6,050 bases of DNA, from positions 1 through 6,050 of the forward strand of contig CAJGDW010000094.1 in NCBI GenBank assembly GCA_904502115.1, written 5' to 3'. This stretch comes from Paludibacteraceae bacterium. Its GTDB lineage: Bacteria > Bacteroidota > Bacteroidia > Bacteroidales > Paludibacteraceae. Below are positions 1-6,050 of this stretch, piece after piece (position 1 is the first letter of the stretch; each line of letters starts with the position of its first letter). The notes under the pieces are model-generated. The model was not told the DNA's origin, ran no database searches, and was given only the letters and a program-made list of their open reading frames with translations. The translations under genes and the position numbers were made by a program.

Positions 1-302
1 ATGCTGCTGCCGTCTATTTTGCAGTCTACTTCTTCGGGGTTGTCGGTTAGGCGGATGCTTTTTACTTTGGTGCCGCGTTTGATAACCATGGAAGAGCCTT
101 TTACTTTCAAGTCTTTGATTACGGTTACTGAGTCGCCGTCTAAAAGTTCTACACCATTGCTATCTTTAGCTACATCGGCACTTTCTGCAGCGGCAATATC
201 TTCTTCGTTAAACTCGTGGCCGCAATCGGGACACACATAAAGCGAGCCATCAAAATAAACAAATTCTCCGTTGCATTTAGGGCATTTTGTAATTTCTGTC
301 AT
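1..302 (-). CDS. yjdM: YjdM/PhnA-family zinc-ribbon protein (3' end cut by window edge)
   Basis: The minus strand from the ATG at 302-300 reads open to the left edge, giving 100 complete codons; E. coli YjdM (old name PhnA) has about 111, so only about ten residues should be missing. The N-terminus is a rubredoxin-like zinc ribbon: C7-P-K-C10 and C24-P-D-C27, followed by GHEF. An acidic linker (residues 34-46) leads to the PhnA C-terminal domain, recognisable by LLDGDSVTVIKDLKVKGSS, then RGTKVKSIRL and DCKIDG. Despite the old name, this family is not the phosphonoacetate hydrolase and its role is unknown; no phosphonate genes are nearby. It is transcribed divergently from the MATE gene, with a TAAATTTG -7 element upstream. 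There is no clear Shine-Dalgarno sequence, which is usual in Bacteroidota. Family assignment is secure; function is not. Confidence 0.93.
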   Translation of the reverse strand, partial: MTEITKCPKCNGEFVYFDGSLYVCPDCGHEFNEEDIAAAESADVAKDSNGVELLDGDSVTVIKDLKVKGSSMVIKRGTKVKSIRLTDNPEEVDCKIDGSS

Positions 303-333
303 AATTAAGCTTTTATCAATCGTTATTTTGTTA

Positions 334-365
334 CAAATTTAGGTAAAATCTTTCTAACCATCAAA
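334..365 (-). promoter_or_regulatory. Bacteroidota-type promoter for the yjdM-like gene
   Basis: Read on the minus strand, TTTG (365-362) is followed after 20 bases by TAAATTTG (341-334). This matches the Bacteroides-type -33/-7 consensus TTTG-N19-21-TAnnTTTG. The -7 box lies about 30 bases before the ATG at 302, giving a leader of roughly 25 nt. The match was made by eye, and no start site has been mapped. Confidence 0.6.
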
Positions 366-403
366 ATCATTCTACCAAACTACCATATCCCCTATTTTTT
401 GAA

Positions 404-411
404 TACCTTTG
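404..411 (+). promoter_or_regulatory. -7 promoter element for the MATE gene
   Basis: TACCTTTG matches the Bacteroidota -7 consensus TAnnTTTG and lies 34 bases before the ATG at 446. No TTTG is seen at the expected -33 distance (around 381-384), so only half of the promoter is recognisable. The downstream leader contains AGGAGAG (431-437), the only purine-rich Shine-Dalgarno-like site in the window. It lies 8 bases before the start and supports the ATG at 446. Confidence 0.5.
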
Positions 412-445
412 TAGGCCGAAAGAATTTAAGAGGAGAGAAAAGGAT

Positions 446-1816
446 ATGAGCTACCGCTTTACTACATACAAACCGCATTACAAAGCCATATTAAAGCTTT
501 CGTTGCCCATTGTAATTTCGCAATTGGGGTACATTTTGGTGCAGTTTGCCGACAATGTAATGGTGGGTCAATACGGAGGAAACGATCCGTTGCCGCTGGC
601 TGCGGTATCGTTTGGCGTTACTACATCACTGCTCTTCTTTTTGGCAGGACAAGGGCTTACCCTAGGACTTACACCGCTTATTGGGGAACTTTATGCACAA
701 GGCAACAAACTTCACGCTGCCTCGTATTTAAAGCATGCCATAGGACTTTTTTCGGCATTAGGCATCTTATTTGTATTCATTCAATTGGCTTTTGAGCCTA
801 TGCTTTACCACATGGGGCAACCGGTTGAAGTAGTAGACGCTGCCATACCTTATTATAGGATGATGGCGTATAGTTTGTTTCCCGTATTGCTTTTTTCTGC
901 ATTTAAAAACTTTTTGGATGGTGTAGGCAATACATTTGTACCCATGGTGATGATGATGTTTTGCAATGTACTAAACATTGCGCTCAACTGGATATTCATT
1001 TACGGGAAATGGGGTGCCCCCCAAATGGGCGTAGAAGGGGCTGCGCTAGCAACGCTTGTATCGCGCATTTGTATGCCCCTACTAGGAATTAGCTACTTTG
1101 TTTTTAACCATAAATACCGTTCTTACACCTCGTTGTTTTCTTCTATTAAACTAAAGCGTACCGATATCACCTCGCTGCTTAGAATGGGGTTCCCCATTTC
1201 GGCTCAGATGTCTTTGGAGTCACTTGCTTTTATTATTACCGGTATTATGATGGGATGGTTTACCACGGCTGCTATAGGGGCCAATCAAATTGCCATGACC
1301 ATGGCCAACACATCGTTTATGATTGTATTGGCATTAGGAACGGCAGTAACCATTCGTGTATCGCATTTTTACGGTAGTCGCGATGCCACTAATATGAGCA
1401 TTACCGCCAAAGCGACCATCCATTTGGTGCTAATTTGGAACCTATCGGCTGCGCTCATCTTTACCGTATTTAGAAACGAACTTCCGCTGCTATTTACGTC
1501 GAATGCAGAAGTGGTTGCATTGGGTTCAGACCTACTGATTATGGTGGCGTTATTTCAACTTTTTGATGCGCTACAATGCGCTGGCGTAGGCATTATGCGC
1601 GGCATGCAAGACGTAAAAATGATTTCGTGGATTTCGCTTCTTGCCTATATTGTGCTAAATATTCCTATAGGTTATTTATGCGGGTTTACATTAGGCATGG
1701 GGCCTACAGGCATGTATATTGGCTACATTTTTGGATTAGGAACAGCAGCAGTACTGTACATAATTCGTATCCGTCATAAGACAAGCTCTTTACGCCACCA
1801 ATGGATGGAGAAGTAA
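446..1816 (+). CDS. MATE family efflux transporter, NorM-like
   Basis: This 456-residue protein has the length and about twelve hydrophobic segments expected of a MATE antiporter, which exports cationic drugs or metabolites across the inner membrane in exchange for Na+ or H+. The two homologous halves start near residues 14 and 243. Family hallmarks are ADNVMVGQYG in helix 1, GLTPLIGELYAQGN after helix 2, and GFPISAQMSLES in helix 7. The three acidic cation-coupling residues known from Vibrio NorM (D36, E255, D371) seem to be present as D36, E258 and D374 (QLFDALQ), so it should be active and NorM-like rather than DinF-like. An AGGAGAG site 8 bases upstream supports the start. It is divergent from the yjdM-like gene and followed after 36 bases by the DAACS symporter. 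A drug substrate cannot be predicted; a metabolite exporter role is equally possible. Confidence 0.95.
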   Translation: MSYRFTTYKPHYKAILKLSLPIVISQLGYILVQFADNVMVGQYGGNDPLPLAAVSFGVTTSLLFFLAGQGLTLGLTPLIGELYAQGNKLHAASYLKHAIGLFSALGILFVFIQLAFEPMLYHMGQPVEVVDAAIPYYRMMAYSLFPVLLFSAFKNFLDGVGNTFVPMVMMMFCNVLNIALNWIFIYGKWGAPQMGVEGAALATLVSRICMPLLGISYFVFNHKYRSYTSLFSSIKLKRTDITSLLRMGFPISAQMSLESLAFIITGIMMGWFTTAAIGANQIAMTMANTSFMIVLALGTAVTIRVSHFYGSRDATNMSITAKATIHLVLIWNLSAALIFTVFRNELPLLFTSNAEVVALGSDLLIMVALFQLFDALQCAGVGIMRGMQDVKMISWISLLAYIVLNIPIGYLCGFTLGMGPTGMYIGYIFGLGTAAVLYIIRIRHKTSSLRHQWMEK

Positions 1817-1826
1817 GATTTTTTTA

Positions 1827-1834
1827 TACCTTTG
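1827..1834 (+). promoter_or_regulatory. -7 promoter element for the DAACS symporter gene
   Basis: TACCTTTG, the same octamer as upstream of the MATE gene, lies in the 36-base gap between the two transporter genes and 18 bases before the ATG at 1853. It implies a leader of only about 10-14 nt. No -33 TTTG is present at the usual distance; that position falls in the last codons of the MATE gene. The symporter may thus have its own promoter as well as read-through from the MATE gene, since no terminator separates them. Confidence 0.5.
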
Positions 1835-1852
1835 CACGACAACTTTTAAAAC

Positions 1853-3016
1853 ATGCTAAAGAAATTAAAACTAGGACTGCTACCCAAAGTTCTTATTGCC
1901 ATTGCTTTGGGTATTCTTTTAGGTAATTGGATGCCTCATTGGGGCATTAGAATCTTTGTTACGTTCAACGATATTTTTAGCCAACTTTTGGGCTTTTTGG
2001 TTCCGCTCATTATTTTGGGTATGGTGGCACCTGCCATTGGCGATATGGGCAAAAAAGCCGGAAAAATGCTACTCATTACCGTTGTTCTTGCCTACGCAGC
2101 CACATTATTTGCCGGATTTATGTCGTACGGAACAGCCATGCTTACCTTTCCGCACGTAGTCGACATCAACCAAATTAGCCATTCCCTTACCGACGAAAAT
2201 AACCTTACACCCTATTTCAGCATGTCTATACCGCCCCTTATGTCGGTTATGACGGCCTTAATGCTTTCTTTTTTGTTGGGATTGGGTATCAGCAAAATAA
2301 AAGGTAATAGCCTTAAAAACATGCTCGACGAGTTTAAGAGCATTATATCGATGGCCATCGAAAAAGTCATCATTCCCCTACTGCCCCTTCATATTTTTGG
2401 TATTTTCCTCAACATTACCCAATCGGGGCAAATTGCCAGTATGTTGTCGCTCTTTATCAAAATCATCGGCATCATTTTTGCCTTGCACGTGCTGGTATTG
2501 CTCATTCAGTACACCATTGCTGGCATCGTAACCAAGCGAAATCCGTTTAAACTGCTTTACACCATGATGCCCGCCTACTTTACGGCTTTGGGAACGCAAT
2601 CGTCGGCAGCCACCATTCCGGTTACTCTCAAACAAACCTTATCTAATAAGGTAAATCCCGATGTAGCCGATTTTGTTATTCCACTTTGCGCCACCATCCA
2701 CCTATCGGGCAGTACCCTAAAAATTGTGGCTTGTGCCATTGCGTTGATGTTGATGCACGGCGATGCCGTTGTTGCGTCCGATATGATTTACTTTATTTGC
2801 ATGTTGGGTGTAGTAATGGTAGCAGCTCCGGGCGTTCCAGGCGGCGCCATTATGGCTTCTATTAGCGTTCTACAAAGCATTTTAGGCTTTAACGAGCCAC
2901 AAATTGCCCTTATGATAGCCCTTTACATTACCATGGACAACTTTGGTACGGCTTGTAACGTTACAGGCGACGGAGCGCTTGCGCTGATTATCGATAAGAT
3001 CTATAAAAAACGTTGA
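1853..3016 (+). CDS. Dicarboxylate/amino acid:cation symporter (DAACS) family protein with atypical binding motifs
   Basis: This 387-residue inner-membrane protein has the glutamate-transporter (GltPh/SstT) fold. Hairpin HP1 carries TQSSAATIPVT (residues 248-258), the counterpart of the serine-rich motif. Helix 7 has ATIHLSGST (280-288), HP2 has PGVPGGA (326-332), and helix 8 has MDNFGTACNVTGD (361-373). By motif alignment to archaeal GltPh, D362, T366, N369 and D373 match D394, T398, N401 and D405. However, the arginine that binds the acidic side chain (R397) is G365, and the NMDGT motif reads HLSGS, replacing N310 and D312. The substrate is therefore probably not aspartate or glutamate; a neutral amino acid is more likely. 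It is somewhat shorter than the usual 400-430 residues. The start is chosen because it precedes a short basic N-terminus and the first helix, and follows a -7 element. Confidence 0.88.
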   Translation: MLKKLKLGLLPKVLIAIALGILLGNWMPHWGIRIFVTFNDIFSQLLGFLVPLIILGMVAPAIGDMGKKAGKMLLITVVLAYAATLFAGFMSYGTAMLTFPHVVDINQISHSLTDENNLTPYFSMSIPPLMSVMTALMLSFLLGLGISKIKGNSLKNMLDEFKSIISMAIEKVIIPLLPLHIFGIFLNITQSGQIASMLSLFIKIIGIIFALHVLVLLIQYTIAGIVTKRNPFKLLYTMMPAYFTALGTQSSAATIPVTLKQTLSNKVNPDVADFVIPLCATIHLSGSTLKIVACAIALMLMHGDAVVASDMIYFICMLGVVMVAAPGVPGGAIMASISVLQSILGFNEPQIALMIALYITMDNFGTACNVTGDGALALIIDKIYKKR

Positions 3017-3028
3017 GGCTTTTTTTGA

Positions 3029-3108
3029 TGAATCGATGAATCGACGAATCGACTAAACGACTAAACAACTAAACGATTAAACGATTAATCGATTAAATGA
3101 TTAAAACA
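3029..3108. repeat. Degenerate 8-bp tandem repeat array (about 10 units)
   Basis: Starting at 3029 the sequence splits cleanly into ten 8-base units without indels: TGAATCGA twice, CGAATCGA, CTAAACGA, CTAAACAA, CTAAACGA, TTAAACGA, TTAATCGA, TTAAATGA and TTAAAACA. The consensus is about YTAAACGA, drifting from the left units to the right ones. The array fills nearly all of the spacer between the symporter stop (3016) and the pseudogene ATG (3116). It is non-coding and contains no TAnnTTTG element. Drift between units suggests an old array rather than one now changing length. Confidence 0.85.
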
Positions 3109-3115
3109 AGCGACA

Positions 3116-3383
3116 ATGAAACAAGCATTTCAAATAACTCCTCAATCGGGCCTTATATTAGAAGGCGGTGGCATGCGTGGCGTGTTTACCTGTAATATAG
3201 CAACATCGACCTATTAGAAAAGTACCAATACATTGGCCTAAAATTGTAGTTATCCGACCCGAAAAACCCATTCAGGTAGACCGCATTGAGCGTAATACCC
3301 AGAAACTATTGGATCTATACAACGAAGGCTACGAACTTGCCAGCAAATTGACCATCAATCCTCGTACCACTCCGAATCGTTAG
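3116..3383 (+). pseudogene. Patatin-like phospholipase pseudogene (decayed paralog of the gene at 5156-6007)
   Basis: Three fragments align in order with the intact phospholipase at 5156-6007. Bases 3116-3193 encode the N-terminus with the oxyanion motif LEGGGMRGVFTC. Bases 3194-3243 encode KYSNIDLLEKYQYIGLK, shifted in frame. Bases 3244-3383 encode the C-terminal tail VVIRPEKP...NEGYELASKL in a third frame, ending at TAG 3381-3383. Compared with the intact copy, 112 bases and about 493 bases are missing; neither is a multiple of three. Read from its ATG, it stops after 33 codons (TAG 3215-3217). Both catalytic residues (Ser of GVSAG, Asp of LDGG) lie in the deleted parts, so no active enzyme can be made. 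By hand count the retained blocks differ at about 40 of 235 bases, often at third codon positions. No promoter is seen upstream. Its last 29 bases overlap the end of the convergent nucleotidase gene. Confidence 0.93.
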
Positions 3384-5100
3384 GATCACCATCGAACACC
3401 AATTCAGCAACGTGCATTCTCTTTTGACGGGTGGCATATTTGGCAGGCACAACGTAGTTTAGATGAGCAATATAACGGGCTAAGATATCTACATCTTGCC
3501 CTTTATAGTCTTCCTTTAATCGGGCATAGCGCAAGATACCCTGATCGCCTAACTCTTTTAGGTGGTAGTCAAAAGCGGCTATGGTATATTCTTTTTCCCA
3601 CTCAATAGGCAGGTACTTTTGCTTTTCTTTATCCCATATTTGTACATCCCATACCCTACCAGGTGGAGGAGGAATATTTTTATTGGGTGGTACTGTACCA
3701 GTAAAAAGTCCTTGCTCATCATAATAAAAGGTAGTACAATATAAATTTTCAAATAACATATAGCGCAAACCACTTACATGCATTAACTCTGCACTCTCTC
3801 TAGGGAAATGTCGCGTAGAGAATTCCAACACATCCTTTAATTGACTTCCTGTTAGTGTCGCAATACAAACCGTATTGTTAAAGGGAAATACACGGCGCAA
3901 GTCGTTGTAAGTAATATCGCCAGCCGCTATATTATCCCTAATACCACCGGCATTGACCATGGCTATATCGGTACCTAACATAATGCGGAACGCATCGGTG
4001 CAGAAATTGGCCAAGTTGGTTTCTTTGCAGCGTACTATGCGCTTGCCCTTGTCATTGTTGGCTATTAAAGGAAAAGGCGTTCTACCTACTCGCTCTTGTC
4101 CAAAAATCAATGTATGGCTTTTAAGGGTATCGACCAGCTGTTTTACTGAATCGTCTACAACGGTTAAAGTATCTACCTGTAGCAACTGCAACGACAATGT
4201 ACTATCGGGCATAATGGTTAATTTTCCGATGTGCTGAAAGTTGCTACCTGTACTACTTAAGTGTACTGGTTTGTTTAGCTTGTTGCTAATTATTGTATCT
4301 GGAATAACGTGATGCGCATGGCCGTCTAACACCACATTGATACCATGAGTTTCTTTAATCAAAGACAGCGAAGTGGGCATACTTGGGTCTAACAATTCAT
4401 CGCCCAAATGGGACAATACCACCACAAAATGCGCCCCTTCTCTACGCGCAGCATCTACGTTTTTTTGTACTTGCTTGTACAAACTATCGGCACAAAAATC
4501 GTAGAAAAATGTTCCACCATGATTTACTGGTTCTATCAGTTTGCCTTTTTCATCAAATTCTACAGGTTCTACATCCATAAAAGTGTATGGCGAAGAGGTA
4601 AGCGATTCGGGTGTCATTACCCCAACGTATGCCACTTTGGTAGAACCATAGTTTATGATTTTGTAGGGTTCAAATACGGTTTTATTGTAATTTAGGTTCA
4701 CTAAATTGCACGAAACAACGGTGGCATTTAGCTGCGATGCCATCTCTTCCATAACTGGGAAACCATAATCAAACTCATGATTACCCATTACCACTACATC
4801 GTACCCCACTTGGTTCATGATATCAACAATAAAACGACCTTCTGATAGCGATCCGATGACATCACCTTGAATAAAATCGCCACAAGACACCACACTGACG
4901 TATGGGGTTTGCTCAAGCGCTTGGTTTTTCAACCCTGCCATATTGGCATACCCATCTACGGCGCAATGGACGTCGTTATCGTACAAAATAACAATATCTT
5001 GTTTAACAATATCTTGTTTTCTTTTATCACAAATATTGCATGCAGAACAGATAAAAAGCAAGCACACAATAAGCACATTATTCCATGTATTCCTTTTCAT
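3355..5100 (-). CDS. Exported 5'-nucleotidase/metallophosphatase (UshA/CD73 family), probable lipoprotein
   Basis: This 581-residue protein has both domains of the family. The N-terminal dinuclear metal site shows DNDVH (41-45), GDFIQG (74-79), GNHEFDYG (106-113), SHLGDE (230-235) and DGHAHH (259-264). The C-terminal nucleotide-binding domain shows NLANFCTDAFR (362-372), NAGGIRDNI (383-391), FPFNNTV (405-411) and LTGSQL. Such enzymes hydrolyse 5'-nucleotides, cyclic nucleotides or UDP-sugars outside the cytoplasm; the exact substrate is not readable here. Residues 1-20 form a signal peptide (MKRN, then a hydrophobic stretch), with Cys21 in ICSAC as a possible lipidation site, though position -3 is Cys rather than Leu. 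The ATG at 5100 is preferred over one at 5265, because the signal peptide starts exactly there and the longer form would overlap the divergent phospholipase gene. A 15-base tandem duplication follows the signal peptide. Confidence 0.95.
   Translation of the reverse strand: MKRNTWNNVLIVCLLFICSACNICDKRKQDIVKQDIVILYDNDVHCAVDGYANMAGLKNQALEQTPYVSVVSCGDFIQGDVIGSLSEGRFIVDIMNQVGYDVVVMGNHEFDYGFPVMEEMASQLNATVVSCNLVNLNYNKTVFEPYKIINYGSTKVAYVGVMTPESLTSSPYTFMDVEPVEFDEKGKLIEPVNHGGTFFYDFCADSLYKQVQKNVDAARREGAHFVVVLSHLGDELLDPSMPTSLSLIKETHGINVVLDGHAHHVIPDTIISNKLNKPVHLSSTGSNFQHIGKLTIMPDSTLSLQLLQVDTLTVVDDSVKQLVDTLKSHTLIFGQERVGRTPFPLIANNDKGKRIVRCKETNLANFCTDAFRIMLGTDIAMVNAGGIRDNIAAGDITYNDLRRVFPFNNTVCIATLTGSQLKDVLEFSTRHFPRESAELMHVSGLRYMLFENLYCTTFYYDEQGLFTGTVPPNKNIPPPPGRVWDVQIWDKEKQKYLPIEWEKEYTIAAFDYHLKELGDQGILRYARLKEDYKGQDVDILARYIAHLNYVVPAKYATRQKRMHVAELVFDGDPNDSEWYED
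4990..5019 (-). repeat. Perfect 15-bp tandem duplication inside the nucleotidase gene
   Basis: Bases 4990-5004 and 5005-5019 are identical 15-mers (AACAATATCTTGTTT on the plus strand). They encode KQDIV twice in a row, in the linker between the putative lipidated Cys21 and the first beta strand of the metallophosphatase domain. The duplication is in frame and only lengthens the linker by five residues, so it should be tolerated. Perfect identity suggests it is recent. Confidence 0.9.
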
Positions 5101-5106
5101 AGCACA

Positions 5107-5114
5107 CAAAATTA
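5107..5114 (-). promoter_or_regulatory. Possible -7 element for the nucleotidase gene
   Basis: On the minus strand, TAATTTTG (5114-5107) matches TAnnTTTG but ends only 6 bases before the ATG at 5100. Transcription from it would give an almost leaderless mRNA. No TTTG lies at the -33 distance. A weaker alternative is TAAATTTC (5123-5116). One of the two probably serves, since the intergenic space is only 55 bases. Confidence 0.3.
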
Positions 5115-5126
5115 AGAAATTTATAG

Positions 5127-5134
5127 TACCTTTA
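5127..5134 (+). promoter_or_regulatory. Possible -7 element for the patatin-like gene
   Basis: TACCTTTA differs from the TACCTTTG element used twice elsewhere in this window only in its last base. It lies 21 bases before the ATG at 5156, a spacing close to the 18 bases seen for the symporter. No -33 TTTG is visible. It supports the ATG at 5156 over an upstream in-frame start at 4943. Confidence 0.4.
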
Positions 5135-5155
5135 CGCTGCTTTTGTAAATTTTGT

Positions 5156-6007
5156 ATGAAACAAACGGTAAAGATAACCGAACAATCGGGACTGATTTTA
5201 GAGGGCGGTGGCATGCGCGGCGTGTTTACCTGTGGTGTGCTAGACAATTTTATGGACCGAGGCATCAGGTTCCCTTACACCATTGGTGTAAGTGCGGGTG
5301 CATGTAATGGGCTATCGTACATGTCAAACCAACGCGGCAGGGCCAAATACAGCAACATCGACCTATTAGAAAAGTACCGATACATTGGTATTAAACACCT
5401 TATTACCAAGCGTAATATCATGGATTTTGATTTGCTGTTTCATACTTTTCCAGAAGAAATTATTCCATACGACTACCCTGCTTACGCTGCCTGTACCGAG
5501 CAATACGAAATGGTTACTACATCGTGTAAAACAGGTAAGGCTTGCTATTTTAGCGAAAAAAACGATCCCAAACGCATCATCGATATTGTAAAAGCATCCA
5601 GCAGTTTGCCCTTTGTGTGCCCCATTACACACGTAGATAACGAGCCTATGTTGGATGGTGGGCTAGCCGATTCTATTCCTATTTTGCGTGCTCGTAGTTT
5701 GGGCTTTAACAACAACGTGGTGGTACTTACCCGCAACAAGGGCTACCGCAAAGAGCCATCGCGCATGGACAAACTTCCACCCTTTATTTACCGCAAATAC
5801 CCTGCCCTGCGACAAACCATCGAGAACAGGGGCATTTTGTACAACGAGCAACTGGACTTGGTAGAAAGTTTAGAAGAAAAAGGCGAGATTGTGGTTATCC
5901 GCCCCGAAAATCCCATTGTGGTAGACCGCATTGAGCGTGACACCCAAAAATTACTCGACCTGTACAACGAAGGATACCAGCTAGCCAGCCAACTTGTATT
6001 TAAATAA
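5156..6007 (+). CDS. Patatin-like phospholipase, YjjU-type
   Basis: This 283-residue protein is a patatin-fold serine acyl-hydrolase, expected to release fatty acids from phospholipids or other acyl esters using a Ser-Asp dyad. The oxyanion loop is GGGMRG (residues 17-22), the nucleophile is Ser46 in GVSAG (44-48), and the catalytic Asp is D167 in LDGGLADSIP. The tail after about residue 195 resembles the C-terminal region of E. coli YjjU-like patatins. No signal peptide or membrane helix is seen, so it is probably cytoplasmic. The reading frame is open upstream to 4943, but the ATG at 5156 is chosen: the pseudogene paralog begins identically (MKQ, with QSGLILEGGGMRG following), the catalytic loop then sits at the normal distance, and the longer form would overlap the divergent nucleotidase gene. 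The physiological substrate is unknown. Confidence 0.93.
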   Translation: MKQTVKITEQSGLILEGGGMRGVFTCGVLDNFMDRGIRFPYTIGVSAGACNGLSYMSNQRGRAKYSNIDLLEKYRYIGIKHLITKRNIMDFDLLFHTFPEEIIPYDYPAYAACTEQYEMVTTSCKTGKACYFSEKNDPKRIIDIVKASSSLPFVCPITHVDNEPMLDGGLADSIPILRARSLGFNNNVVVLTRNKGYRKEPSRMDKLPPFIYRKYPALRQTIENRGILYNEQLDLVESLEEKGEIVVIRPENPIVVDRIERDTQKLLDLYNEGYQLASQLVFK

Positions 6008-6019
6008 AGTCCAAAAAAA

Positions 6020-6050
6020 TTTGCTTTTTTTTACATTTCTGCTAACTTTG
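6020..6050 (+). promoter_or_regulatory. Bacteroidota-type promoter for a gene beyond the right edge
   Basis: TTTG (6020-6023) is followed after 19 bases by TAACTTTG (6043-6050), a full match to the Bacteroides-type -33/-7 consensus. It is the most complete plus-strand promoter in the window. It starts 13 bases after the phospholipase stop and points out of the window, so the next gene is probably on the plus strand with its own transcript. The start site would lie just past the edge. Confidence 0.6.

Noticed and set aside
2378..2635. Minus-strand 85-codon open frame opposite the symporter
   Set aside because: It is a shadow of the well-supported symporter frame, with no recognisable motif or promoter.
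3005..3026. A-run / T-run (A6, 9-base loop, T7) after the symporter as a terminator
   Set aside because: The stem is A-T only, with no GC pairs and no extension into the loop, so it is too weak to call as an intrinsic terminator.
3082..3091. Palindrome CGATTAATCG as an operator
   Set aside because: It arises from adjoining units of the 8-bp array and does not extend beyond ten bases, so there is no independent support for a binding site.
3029..3108. CRISPR array
   Set aside because: Units are 8 bp, directly abutting and without spacers, and no cas genes are present.
3953..4695. Plus-strand open frames opposite the nucleotidase gene (3953-4237, 4383-4580, 4408-4695)
   Set aside because: They are antisense to conserved catalytic-domain coding sequence, and their translations show no family motif and low-complexity composition.
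4943..5155. In-frame N-terminal extension of 71 residues on the phospholipase
   Set aside because: It would overlap the start of the divergent nucleotidase gene, has no family similarity that I can recognise, and the paralogous pseudogene starts at the position equivalent to 5156.
5101..5265. In-frame N-terminal extension of 55 residues on the nucleotidase
   Set aside because: It runs antisense through the conserved N-terminus of the phospholipase, and a normal signal peptide begins exactly at the ATG at 5100.
6013..6031. A7-TTTGC-T8 after the phospholipase as a terminator
   Set aside because: It is again A-T only, and it overlaps the -33 TTTG of a good promoter; chance AT-rich sequence is as likely.

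Overview
The window looks like chromosomal DNA of a member of the Bacteroidota. Most upstream regions carry the Bacteroidota -7 promoter element TAnnTTTG (or a one-base variant) instead of an E. coli-type -10 box. Purine-rich Shine-Dalgarno sites are mostly absent, base composition is moderately AT-rich, and the gene families fit that phylum. The genus cannot be fixed from this sequence.

Layout, left to right: (1) a minus-strand gene, cut by the left edge, for a YjdM/PhnA-type zinc-ribbon protein; (2) a 143-base divergent intergenic region; (3) a plus-strand NorM-like MATE multidrug/cation antiporter; (4) after 36 bases that contain their own -7 element, a plus-strand glutamate-transporter-fold (DAACS) symporter whose substrate and sodium motifs are altered; (5) a spacer holding a degenerate array of about ten 8-bp tandem units; (6) a plus-strand pseudogene of a patatin-like phospholipase, wrecked by two frameshifting internal deletions; (7) a minus-strand secreted or lipid-anchored 5'-nucleotidase whose stop codon lies inside the end of the pseudogene; (8) a short divergent intergenic region; (9) an intact plus-strand patatin-like (YjjU-type) phospholipase, the paralog of the pseudogene; (10) a good TTTG-N19-TAACTTTG promoter at the right edge, driving a gene outside the window.

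The genes do not form an obvious pathway. Two inner-membrane transporters sit side by side, and a nucleotide-hydrolysing surface/periplasmic enzyme lies between two copies of a lipid acyl-hydrolase gene. I found no evidence for a new defence, mobile or RNA-based system. The most informative signals are the decayed phospholipase paralog, the 8-bp repeat array that takes the place of its promoter, and the unusual ion/substrate residues of the DAACS transporter.
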